Source of the DNA: Ruminiclostridium sp.
GTDB taxonomy: Bacteria; Bacillota_A; Clostridia; Oscillospirales; Ruminococcaceae
Direction: 5' to 3'
DNA: 9,338 nucleotides
NCBI GenBank assembly: GCA_017550775.1
Contig: JAFZOA010000133.1
Location: forward strand, 1 to 9,338
Program-made: the position numbers and the translations under genes
Notes under the pieces: model-generated
The model's database searches: none
What the model saw: only the letters and a program-made list of their open reading frames with translations
Told to the model about the DNA's origin: nothing
In this document: positions 1-5,894 of the stretch, in pieces
Numbering within the stretch: the stretch's first letter is position 1
How the letters are laid out: the number at the start of each line of letters is the position of its first letter

Positions 1-479
1 ACATAAAAATATCCGCTGATGCGGAGAATTTCAAAAAGGAAATAGCCGCGGCAAATTCCGCAGTAGAGACGTTCAGAAAGAACGCGGCTTCCGCGGGAAA
101 AGAGATCACCGCCGCGTTCGCGGGGCTCATAGATACCGATATAAGCACGGACAGAAGCGCGGCAAGACCCGCGGAGGTGACGGTACCGGACGGCTACGCA
201 AAAAACGCAGCCGGAAAAACATCGCCGGTAGGGATACCGTCATACGTTCCGAAAGAGAACATAACCGGGTACTATGAAAACAACTCATATAGCCGCACAG
301 CGAACGTGCTCGAACTCGACGAGAATGAGACCGTTATCGGAGCTGCAAACGGAAATTCACAGAACGAACAGCCGATAAACATCACAACGACCGTTGAGCT
401 CGACGGGGATAAGATCGGAGAGTCCGTGAATGTTTACAATATGAGAAGAAACAAGATAACCAACGGGCTTTACAACTGA
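1..479 (+). CDS. Phage tail tape measure protein, C-terminal end (partial)
   Basis: The reading frame is open from base 3 with no stop before the TGA at 477-479, so this is the 3' end of a gene that starts left of the window. The GTG at 177 is internal and has no reason to be a start. About 158 residues are visible. The first 40 are Ala/Lys/Glu-rich and probably helical. The end has the pattern TTTVELDGDKIGESVNVYN, followed by a basic tail (MRRNKITNGLYN). That ending, in which a short beta strand with 'ELDG.KIGESV' closes the protein, is typical of tape measure proteins of Firmicutes siphophages. The tape measure protein sets tail length and fills the tail tube. Its position just before a small tail protein and a tail hub gene fits the usual siphophage gene order. 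The main part of the protein, which would confirm the call, is outside the window. Confidence 0.75.
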   Translation, partial: IKISADAENFKKEIAAANSAVETFRKNAASAGKEITAAFAGLIDTDISTDRSAARPAEVTVPDGYAKNAAGKTSPVGIPSYVPKENITGYYENNSYSRTANVLELDENETVIGAANGNSQNEQPINITTTVELDGDKIGESVNVYNMRRNKITNGLYN

Positions 480-490
480 AAGGAACAGCT

Positions 491-856
491 ATGTATTTTA
501 TAAGTATCAACGGACAGCAGCTTCCGACACCATACTACTACTGCGTCACATCAAAGGACATTGAAAGCTCGGGGAGCGGCCGCTTCGACGAGACCGGCGT
601 TGTCCACAGAAGCAGGGTCAGACACAACGTCAAGACCTGTGATGTGAAATGGAAGATACCGGGCTCACAGCTCAGCACGATAAGCGGGAGCATGGCTGAC
701 GAGCTTCTTCATGTGACACTTCTCGACCCAGCGACATCGGGATATGTGAGCTGCGATATGTACGCAGAGAGCTCAAGAGCCGAGTTCTATCAGCATCAGA
801 ACGCACAGGAAAGCGACAGCTGGTGGGAGATCAGCTGTCGGCTGATCGAATTCTGA
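491..856 (+). CDS. Small phage tail protein, DUF6711-like
   Basis: A 121-residue protein starting at ATG 491, with an AAGGA Shine-Dalgarno about 7 nt upstream, 11 nt after the tape measure stop. It begins with a short strand containing 'INGQQLPTPYYY' and then a 'DIESSGSGR' segment. It continues with a basic stretch (HRSRVRHNVKTCDVKW) and ends with an aromatic strand (WWEISCRLIEF). This order (an 'I.G..LPTP' opening, a 'sGR...G.....R...K..L.WK' middle, a closing 'W....F.LIE') is what I remember for DUF6711-type tail proteins. These lie between the tape measure and distal tail genes in Gram-positive siphophages. The exact role is not established; a structural role at the tail tip is inferred from position. 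The family name is from memory and was not tested by a profile search. Confidence 0.65.
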   Translation: MYFISINGQQLPTPYYYCVTSKDIESSGSGRFDETGVVHRSRVRHNVKTCDVKWKIPGSQLSTISGSMADELLHVTLLDPATSGYVSCDMYAESSRAEFYQHQNAQESDSWWEISCRLIEF

Positions 857-869
857 GGAGCGTGATCGG

Positions 870-1775
870 ATGTATAATGTAAGTCAGGCATACCTCACAG
901 CGCTCGCTTCAAAAGCTGTGACCGAGGCGGTGGAAGGGACTCTCGTCCTGCCGCACAGCGGGTCGTTCGAGATAAATGACAGCTGCCTTGTGAGCGGAAA
1001 GCTGAAACTCACCAAAGAGCTGTGCGGGGAAAAATACCGCATCGGAACATTCAACCTGTCACAGCTTAAATTCTCGTTCTTCTGCGACAGCGCTTCGTCG
1101 GTCGATCTTACCGACGGAATCGTATCGCTGAGCTACAAGCTCGCGCCGTATGACGGCGCTTCCGAGACAGTGCCGCTCGGTACGTTTTATGTTGACCCTA
1201 TACTTTCTTCGCGAAAGAAAGACGTCATCGAGATAGTCGCCTATGACGCGGGCGTAAGAGCGGACAGAGAGCCGTCCGCCGCGATAAGGAATATGACCGG
1301 CACCCCGGCGGAGATTCTTGAAGCAGTATGTGGGGAATGCGGGATAGACACGGATATCAGAGATGACAGCCTTGACGCTTTCCCGAACAGCGCGGTCATC
1401 GTATCTCCGAAGGACAGACAGATACAGTCCTGCAGAGACATCATAATGTGGTGCGCGTACCTGCTGTGCGGATATGCAGTCATCGACAGAAGCGGGAAGC
1501 TCGTCATCATTTCCGCGAAGTACACTTCTACCTCGGGCGGACAGATAATCTCAAGCAGAACAGTCACCGCCGCGGAGCGCAAGTACATTAACGCTACCGA
1601 CACGCGCGCATACATAAAATATATGTCCGCGTACCGTGACGGCGATGTCGTTAACTACAGATCGACCATATCACCGGGCGACGATCAGGCTGCTCCGGCG
1701 CCTTACGCGCTCGACAAAAACCCGCTTCTCGCCGGGAAGAGCGCCGCCGAATACGACGCAGTGAACAGAGCATGA
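870..1775 (+). CDS. Tail hub / baseplate protein, N-terminal segment ending at an in-frame TGA
   Basis: Starts at ATG 870, 9 nt after a GAGGAG Shine-Dalgarno that overlaps the previous stop. It encodes 301 residues before a TGA. The sequence reads as a tail-hub or tail-associated protein of the type found downstream of DUF6711-like genes in clostridial prophages. The N-terminus (residues about 18-125) has a beta-rich 'G.F.I.DS.LVSGKLKLTKELC' element and a 'VPLGTFYVDPILSSRKKDVIEIVAYD' segment. A middle region (about 143-220) has 'TPAEILEAVCGECGI' and 'CRDIIMWCAYLLCGYAVID..GKL' segments resembling gp44-like hub domains. The frame does not end naturally at 1775: the same frame continues, with sequence that looks like the missing end of this domain, to 3284. 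As read, the product lacks its last hub subdomain, and the helix around 'EYDAVNRA' is cut in the middle. A 301-residue product may therefore not fold or assemble. Confidence 0.7.
   Translation: MYNVSQAYLTALASKAVTEAVEGTLVLPHSGSFEINDSCLVSGKLKLTKELCGEKYRIGTFNLSQLKFSFFCDSASSVDLTDGIVSLSYKLAPYDGASETVPLGTFYVDPILSSRKKDVIEIVAYDAGVRADREPSAAIRNMTGTPAEILEAVCGECGIDTDIRDDSLDAFPNSAVIVSPKDRQIQSCRDIIMWCAYLLCGYAVIDRSGKLVIISAKYTSTSGGQIISSRTVTAAERKYINATDTRAYIKYMSAYRDGDVVNYRSTISPGDDQAAPAPYALDKNPLLAGKSAAEYDAVNRA
1773..1775 (+). other. In-frame TGA inside the hub-spike gene
   Basis: Frame 870 and frame 1797 are the same frame (both multiples of 3). Between them the only stop is this TGA, flanked by codons reading V-N-R-A before it and L-A-Y-I-D-S-F after it. 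There is no frameshift. The next base is C, and UGA followed by C is a poor termination context in bacteria; the prfB recoding site is also UGA-C. One-base changes from TGG, CGA or TTA would create it. The downstream part has no Shine-Dalgarno near its first ATG at 1797, so it does not look like an independently started gene. A nonsense mutation or a sequencing error is the simplest reading; partial read-through is possible but unproven. Confidence 0.85.
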
Positions 1776-1796
1776 CTCGCGTATATCGACTCGTTC

Positions 1797-3284
1797 ATGC
1801 AGCGAGGGATAAACGCCTGCATTTACGGAGACCCTGCGATAGACATCGGCGACACTCTCATGTTCAGAGGCGGCGACGTCGATCAGCGCGGCGGGATAAT
1901 CGGCGTTGTGACATCTTACGAATGGACATACCGGAACTATCACACCGTGATATGCACGGCGGCGGAATGTGTGGGGTCTCTCGCTTCCGGAGCCGTTTCT
2001 GCCCGCACAAGAGCGCAGACCTCCAAAAGAATAGACGCGGTAGATACGGGCGGCGGTACAGGAAGTGAGCTTGGGCGCTGGCTTGACGCGTCGGAGACCT
2101 CGATAGCGTTCAACGACCTGAACAACGACAGGTGGATGCCTTATCAGCACTCATCAAGCACCGGACATGACCTTATCGAAGGGTATAACAATCATCATTA
2201 CAGCTCACGCTCCGAGGGGATATGCCATATCGAGGGATCGGACAACACGCTGTATCGCTGCTATCGCGTACACATGGGCGGGAGCAGCAATACTATCGGA
2301 ACTTCACCTTCCGATTCCGTTCCGCGCGAAGACTCCATAGTATCGGGTCACGGCAACAGCATTCCCGGAGAGATACAGACCTCGATAGTTACCGGAAACG
2401 GGAATACCGTTTCAAATCATTGCAGACAAAGCATGGTTGGGGGGTATGGGAACTCGGTAGAGGAACTTCAGGAGACTATAGTTTGGGGACAATACAACAC
2501 AGGCGTTGACGCAAGACGTTCCGTGGTAATCGGTACTTCAAACCACTTTGAAGACCTCGTGGACGAGATCGTCCTCGGGGCGCAGAACAGTACGAAGAAC
2601 TGTCAGCAGGGCATTTCAGCCGGACAGAACAACAGCGTCAGAGATTCAAACAAAACCATTGTATGCGGCACCGGAAACGCTGTGACAAGCACGGATAACG
2701 CGGTGATATGCGGCACGGGCGCGTCGAACACGTCCGGAAAGTTCATCGTCGCAGGTCAGGTATTCCATGTAACGTCATTGGGAGCTGTTGCGGCAGCTAT
2801 GGGATATGGTTCCATGGGCGCGGACTATGCGGAGTATTTCGAGTGGGAGGACGGAAATCCGGACGGCGCGGACAGGCGGGGAATGCTCGTAGCGCTCTCG
2901 GGGGACATGATAGTTCCCGCAAACGGAAACGGGTTTATCGGCGTGGTCTCCGCCTCGCCTTCCGTGACGGGTAATTCCGCCGAAATTTACTGGTCGGGTA
3001 GGTACAAAAAGGACGTATTCGGTGCGGTAATGACCGATGAGAACGGAAAACCGGTAACTTCTCCGGACTACGACCCGGACAGAGAGTATATACCGCGCTC
3101 CGAGCGGCCGGAATGGGCGGCGGTAGGGCTTACAGGGCGGCTTACAGCGACAGACGACGGAAGCTGTACCGTCGGCGGGTATGTTACTGCAAAAGACGGC
3201 ATAGCGAGAAAGTCCGGCACATATACCAGAGCGCGGGTGCTGCGGAGAATTGACGATACACACATAGAAGTGCTTGTGAGGTGA
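1797..3284 (+). CDS. Tail spike segment: hub C-terminus, Gly/Asn beta-roll repeats and Peptidase_G2 intramolecular chaperone
   Basis: Downstream segment of the gene starting at 870. ATG 1797 is only the first Met after the TGA; coding sense begins at 1776. Residues 1-60 (IYGDPAIDIGDTL, then SYEWTYRNYHTVICTAA) look like the closing subdomain of the hub. Residues about 141-330 hold twelve copies of an [IV]xGxxN repeat with a mainly 15-residue period, resembling the beta-roll heads of trimeric YadA-type proteins. Residues 341-495 begin with GADYAEYFEWEDGNP and contain 'GFIGVVSASPSV' and 'YKKDVFGAVM'. I recognise this as Peptidase_G2, the self-cleaving C-terminal intramolecular chaperone of phage neck appendage proteins (phi29 gp12, GA-1). 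By analogy it would guide trimer folding and be released by cleavage just before the domain; the acidic residues of DYAEYFEWED are candidate active-site positions. Read continuously from 870, the protein would be 804 codons long. Domain calls are by eye, with Peptidase_G2 the firmest. Confidence 0.75.
   Translation: MQRGINACIYGDPAIDIGDTLMFRGGDVDQRGGIIGVVTSYEWTYRNYHTVICTAAECVGSLASGAVSARTRAQTSKRIDAVDTGGGTGSELGRWLDASETSIAFNDLNNDRWMPYQHSSSTGHDLIEGYNNHHYSSRSEGICHIEGSDNTLYRCYRVHMGGSSNTIGTSPSDSVPREDSIVSGHGNSIPGEIQTSIVTGNGNTVSNHCRQSMVGGYGNSVEELQETIVWGQYNTGVDARRSVVIGTSNHFEDLVDEIVLGAQNSTKNCQQGISAGQNNSVRDSNKTIVCGTGNAVTSTDNAVICGTGASNTSGKFIVAGQVFHVTSLGAVAAAMGYGSMGADYAEYFEWEDGNPDGADRRGMLVALSGDMIVPANGNGFIGVVSASPSVTGNSAEIYWSGRYKKDVFGAVMTDENGKPVTSPDYDPDREYIPRSERPEWAAVGLTGRLTATDDGSCTVGGYVTAKDGIARKSGTYTRARVLRRIDDTHIEVLVR
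2217..2787 (+). repeat. Twelve protein-level Gly/Asn repeats, about 45 nt each
   Basis: The encoded repeats have the core [IV]xGxxN: IEGSDN, then SIVSGHGN, SIVTGNGN, SMVGGYGN, TIVWGQYN, SVVIGTSN, EIVLGAQN and others, ending with a degenerate FIVAGQVF. Spacing between the conserved glycines is 15, 22, 16, 16, 15, 15, 15, 15, 15, 15 and 14 residues. The 22 marks a 7-residue insertion between the second and third copies. The DNA copies have diverged, so this is a structural protein repeat rather than a slippage-prone DNA tandem. The pattern fits a trimeric left-handed beta-roll or beta-helix stalk. Confidence 0.8.
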
Positions 3285-3288
3285 GAAT

Positions 3289-3573
3289 GTGGACGAGAAT
3301 GATGTAATGGTGAGAGAACGCATTACCGCGCTCGAAAGCTCGTATGCCGCGCTGCTTAAACGCGTCGATCATATTGAGGAGCTTATCGAGAGCGTGCAGA
3401 AGATGACGGTGGAGATACAGCATATGCGAGAAGATCTGAACTGCGTTGCGGAGAAGGTCGAGAACATAGAAAGCAAGCCGGCGCGGAACTGGGACACGCT
3501 TGTATCGGCGGTGCTGGGGGCGCTCGCAGGAGGGATCTGCACCATGATAGTGACAATGCTGTTTGGAGGATAG
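3289..3573 (+). CDS. XhlA-like coiled-coil membrane protein
   Basis: A 94-residue protein starting at GTG 3289. The GAGGTGA at 3278-3284, overlapping the spike stop, decides this start over ATG 3307, which has no Shine-Dalgarno. Residues about 8-65 form an obvious coiled coil with heptad spacing (RITALESSYAALLKRVDHIEELIESV and following, then AEKVENIES). A single hydrophobic segment follows at about 72-92 (LVSAVLGALAGGICTMIVTML). The architecture of an N-terminal coiled coil plus one C-terminal membrane helix in about 90 residues is that of the hemolysin XhlA family. In PBSX-like Bacillus prophages, XhlA works with a holin and endolysin in host lysis. Here it sits apart from the holin/endolysin pair, between the spike and fibre genes. 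It could instead be a membrane-anchored accessory of the baseplate. Confidence 0.6.
   Translation: MDENDVMVRERITALESSYAALLKRVDHIEELIESVQKMTVEIQHMREDLNCVAEKVENIESKPARNWDTLVSAVLGALAGGICTMIVTMLFGG
3565..3569 (+). promoter_or_regulatory. Ribosome binding site deciding the start of the 3575 gene
   Basis: GGAGG lies 5 nt before ATG 3575, inside the end of the preceding gene. It rules out the in-frame TTG at 3563, which would lie upstream of this site. Confidence 0.8.
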
Positions 3574-3574
3574 A

Positions 3575-4156
3575 ATGTTTATAACTGACGGATATAATAT
3601 CAGAATACCGCGCGGGGACACTGCCTGCGTTAATTTCACGCTTACCGAGGCTGACGGCGGGGCTCCGCACATACTCAGCAGCGGTCAGTATGTGCGGCTC
3701 GACGTTTTTATACGAAAGAGCGTTGCTCCGGTCATTACAAAGACCGTGAGTGCGGCGGAACAGTTACCGGACGGTTCGGTGACCTTCGCGTTCAGTCCGG
3801 AGGACACCGATATAGCGGCAAATGAGTACAGCTACTCGCTTAAGATAGTGAACGGCGACGGTTCCCGGTGCGACACATGGCTCGGGTTTCCCGAGGACGC
3901 TTGCTTTGCGGTGGGAACAGACTGTCCGCCATACATCGGGTACGAGCCGCAAGCGGGTATCATGGTGGAGGTAGGACAGGGCGCGGAGACTTTGCCGAGG
4001 TATGACGGGGAGTACAGCGTTACGCCCTCGCTGTCGCAGGATATTGTACTTGAAACAGCGCAGAAGACTATGTCCGCAAATGTGGTGGTAGGCAGAGTGC
4101 CTATGACAGAGACTCAGAATGCCGCGGGCGGTATCACCTTAACAATAGGAGGTTAA
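3575..4156 (+). CDS. Baseplate / fibre-proximal protein with N-terminal BppU-like domain
   Basis: Starts at ATG 3575, one base after the TAG of the previous gene, with GGAGG 5 nt upstream; 193 residues. The N-terminal half (to about residue 118) has 'IRIPRGDTACVNFTLTE', 'YVRLDVFIRKS' and 'LPDGSVTFAFSPEDT'. This resembles the Ig-like N-terminal domain of upper baseplate (BppU-type) proteins, which anchors receptor-binding proteins to the tail. The C-terminal part has the pattern Y.G...VTPS, then LETAQKTMSANVVVGRVP, then a closing AGGITLTIGG. This element recurs in clostridial tail fibre and baseplate proteins ('VTP ... L.T..K.M..DV.V..IP ... GG.T..IG'). It probably links the tail hub to the fibre proteins encoded directly downstream. 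The assignment rests on pattern memory and gene order; there is no enzymatic motif. Confidence 0.6.
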   Translation: MFITDGYNIRIPRGDTACVNFTLTEADGGAPHILSSGQYVRLDVFIRKSVAPVITKTVSAAEQLPDGSVTFAFSPEDTDIAANEYSYSLKIVNGDGSRCDTWLGFPEDACFAVGTDCPPYIGYEPQAGIMVEVGQGAETLPRYDGEYSVTPSLSQDIVLETAQKTMSANVVVGRVPMTETQNAAGGITLTIGG

Positions 4157-4159
4157 TGT

Positions 4160-4636
4160 ATGTCGGAAATGTATGTGAATAAGCTTGTGGTCGGGAATGA
4201 GGTAAAGCTTGACCTGACGGGAGATACGGTCACGCCGGCGGTAATGATGAGCGGAACGACAGCGCACGACAGGAGCGGTGCTCCGATCACAGGGACGCTT
4301 ACAATAGACGACCACCTTGACGCAAACTCCGCCAACCCGGTACAGAACAACGTCGTTACTGCGGCGCTCGCGGGGAAGCAGAGCAGTATCGCGCAGTCGG
4401 CGCTTCTTACGCTTACCGTAAGCGGGTGGGACAGTCAGACTATGCAGCAGACCGTCACTTTCGCGCACGATACTACCAAGCGCAACGTCATCGACATCAC
4501 GCCGTCGGAGGTGCCTGAGTGGAGCGCGGCGGGTGTGTATGCGTCGGCTGAGACATCGGCGGGGATAACATTCACCTGCGCGACTGTACCGGAGACTGCG
4601 CTCACGTTCAAGGTAACAAGCATGGAGGTGAGCTGA
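4160..4636 (+). CDS. Phage tail fibre / baseplate protein
   Basis: A 158-residue protein starting at ATG 4160, 7 nt after a consensus AGGAGG (4147-4152) and 3 nt after the previous stop. Residues about 1-50 contain 'VTPAVMMSGTTAHDRSGAPITGTL'-type sequence, an element common in clostridial phage fibre proteins. Residues about 50-75 have 'DDHLDANSANPVQNNVVTAAL', the 'S.NPVQNKVV...L' linker seen in many phage and trimeric fibre proteins. The C-terminal 80 residues form a beta-rich domain beginning with LTLTVSGW and ending with TALTFKVTSMEVS. No catalytic motif is present. Given its place between the BppU-like gene and the receptor-binding candidate, it is probably a short trimeric fibre or adaptor. 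The exact position in the virion is inferred. Confidence 0.6.
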   Translation: MSEMYVNKLVVGNEVKLDLTGDTVTPAVMMSGTTAHDRSGAPITGTLTIDDHLDANSANPVQNNVVTAALAGKQSSIAQSALLTLTVSGWDSQTMQQTVTFAHDTTKRNVIDITPSEVPEWSAAGVYASAETSAGITFTCATVPETALTFKVTSMEVS

Positions 4637-4637
4637 T

Positions 4638-5279
4638 ATGTTAGTAAATCCGATGACGTTTAATCAGAGCGATGGGGGTGTAGGACTGCCGCCGCTTGAG
4701 ATAAAAGCATTCAGTTCGCCTAATACAGCTTCAGGATATATTCTCCAAAACGGAGAACTTACAATTCATACCCTTACAAGTTCGGGTCTTATTTTGCCTG
4801 ATGTGTGGGACATAAGCAACAATGAAACGTGGGAAATGGGTTCTAAGGTAGAGTTGTCCGAGGGCAGTACAAATTACAGCCCGATTTTAGGTCACGCATA
4901 TAGCAACAGCACCTATTACGCTTGTGTTCCAAGTCTACAATATTACAACGACCCAAAACATTTTGTATTATGTGTTCCGGGAAACAGAAACTCATGGCTT
5001 CATCTAATGGAGACCGAGCACGCCTATGAGTACGATAACACATACTATGTGAAAGCCGGTTGGGACGGTAGTGAGTACTACATTGATGTGTCAACAGACG
5101 GTATCACATGGACAAGAGACGCAACAGAAGTTGATGACACGCCGTGCTATTATAACAGCTCATATCGTCGTATTGCTATAGGGACAGTAAGAGGTACGGA
5201 TCAATGGAATACCGGTACAATTGACCTGACAAAAACGTACATCAAAATAAACGGTGTTGTTGTATGGGGCAACACCTGA
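4638..5279 (+). CDS. Putative receptor-binding / tail fibre protein with jelly-roll-like fold, AT-rich
   Basis: A 213-residue protein starting at ATG 4638, 7 nt after GGAGGTG, one base after the previous stop. It is rich in Tyr, Asn, Ser, Thr and Trp and has alternating beta-strand patterns. Features include a 'WDGSEYYIDVSTDGITW' segment and a closing 'IDLTKTYIKINGVVVWGN' strand. That closing segment ('DL..TYIKING..VW') is common in phage proteins with a concanavalin/laminin-G-like jelly-roll domain. Binding of a cell-surface sugar or protein is the likely role, inferred from fold and from being last of the fibre genes. Base composition differs from its neighbours: hand counts of the four 60-base rows 4741-4980 give 24, 27, 27 and 22 G+C, against 36 in row 4381-4440. 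This suggests recent acquisition of the module. I know no close named homologue. Confidence 0.6.
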   Translation: MLVNPMTFNQSDGGVGLPPLEIKAFSSPNTASGYILQNGELTIHTLTSSGLILPDVWDISNNETWEMGSKVELSEGSTNYSPILGHAYSNSTYYACVPSLQYYNDPKHFVLCVPGNRNSWLHLMETEHAYEYDNTYYVKAGWDGSEYYIDVSTDGITWTRDATEVDDTPCYYNSSYRRIAIGTVRGTDQWNTGTIDLTKTYIKINGVVVWGNT

Positions 5280-5287
5280 TTCTGACT

Positions 5288-5560
5288 ATGAAGATAGAAT
5301 TTTCAAAGCTCGTGCTCGGTGCGGCGGTCGTGACGTGGCTCGCGGGAGCTGTGTTCGGTGCGGTGATAGTAAGCCGTACCGGACAGTATCTCGGGGAGCT
5401 GCTGACCTACATCGGAGCGCCGACTGCAACGTCATTCGGCTTCTATGCGTGGAAGGCGAAGAACGAGAACATTGTGAAGTACAACAAATCACAGGTCGAG
5501 AAGCTGAAACAGCTCGGCGGTGAGAACACAGAAACGGGGGACGATCATGCAATTGGGTGA
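5288..5560 (+). CDS. Small phage membrane protein near the lysis genes
   Basis: A 90-residue protein. I chose ATG 5288 because it falls after the stop of the fibre gene (5279) and gives a compact N-terminus (MKIEFSKL) typical of such proteins. ATG 5264 is in frame and would add 8 residues overlapping the fibre gene. Neither has a clear Shine-Dalgarno, so translation is probably coupled to the gene upstream. There are two hydrophobic segments, about residues 7-28 (LVLGAAVVTWLAGAVFGAVIV) and 36-52 (LGELLTYIGAPTATSFGFY). A cytoplasmic-looking charged tail (WKAKNENIVKYNKSQVEKLKQ) follows. Proteins of this shape, ending 'FGFY.WKAK.EN', are common just upstream of holin and endolysin genes in clostridial prophages. 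A holin or antiholin role is possible but unproven. Confidence 0.6.
   Translation: MKIEFSKLVLGAAVVTWLAGAVFGAVIVSRTGQYLGELLTYIGAPTATSFGFYAWKAKNENIVKYNKSQVEKLKQLGGENTETGDDHAIG
5536..5541 (+). promoter_or_regulatory. Ribosome binding site deciding the holin-like start
   Basis: GGGGGA lies 5 nt before ATG 5547. The upstream in-frame GTG at 5520 has no such site, so 5547 is the better start. Confidence 0.55.
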
Positions 5561-5894
5561 TATCATAGCGCTGTCGATAGGCGGCATGATACTTGTTATA
5601 GCGGTGGTTTACCTGATAACAAACCAACGTACAAAGGTCATAGAATGGCTGAAATTCGCTGTTGTTGAGGCTGAAAAGTTGCTCGGGAGCGGCACGGGGC
5701 AACTCAAACTCCGTCAGGTGTACGACTGGTTCTGTGAGAAGTTCCCGACAACAGCGGCACTTCTCCCGTTTGCGGTGTTCTCTGCGTGGGTGGATGTGGC
5801 ACTTGAAACCATGAAGCGGTGGCTTGAACTCGGTAATCCGATAGGGGATTACATACTCGGAAAGGACGTAGACAATGGGACTGTACACAAATGA
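5547..5894 (+). CDS. Holin-like phage lysis protein
   Basis: A 115-residue protein starting at ATG 5547, overlapping the previous gene by 14 nt. One strong membrane helix occupies about residues 4-25 (GDIIALSIGGMILVIAVVYLI). A soluble or amphipathic part follows, with the segments FAVVEAEKLLGSGTGQLKL, VYDWFCEKFP and FSAWVDVALETMKRWL. The 'AVVEAEKLLGSGTGQLKL..VYD.F...FP' block is characteristic of a widespread Firmicutes phage holin group with one N-terminal membrane helix (LL-H-like or related). Holins open the membrane at the end of the phage cycle so the endolysin can reach the wall. It overlaps the endolysin gene by 20 nt, as expected of a holin-endolysin cassette. The family assignment is by motif memory. 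Confidence 0.65.
   Translation: MQLGDIIALSIGGMILVIAVVYLITNQRTKVIEWLKFAVVEAEKLLGSGTGQLKLRQVYDWFCEKFPTTAALLPFAVFSAWVDVALETMKRWLELGNPIGDYILGKDVDNGTVHK

Noticed and set aside
1773..1806. TGA as selenocysteine, or TGA decoded as Trp throughout
   Set aside because: Only a 5-bp stem (1776-1780 with 1802-1806) follows the TGA, which is weak for a SECIS, and tail hubs are not selenoproteins. Most genes in the window end at TGA at sensible borders, so general reassignment is excluded.
1772..2068. A + strand 98-codon frame starting with an ATGA overlap at the internal TGA
   Set aside because: It is Arg/His-rich with no recognisable domain, has no Shine-Dalgarno, and collides with the frame that clearly continues the hub and spike.
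4638..5279. Target gene of a diversity-generating retroelement
   Set aside because: No reverse transcriptase, no template-repeat copy elsewhere in the window, and the C-terminus looks like a jelly-roll strand rather than a C-type lectin variable region.
5254..5523. A + strand 89-codon frame overlapping the small membrane protein gene
   Set aside because: Arg/Cys-rich without membrane segments, while the alternative frame gives a typical two-helix phage membrane protein.
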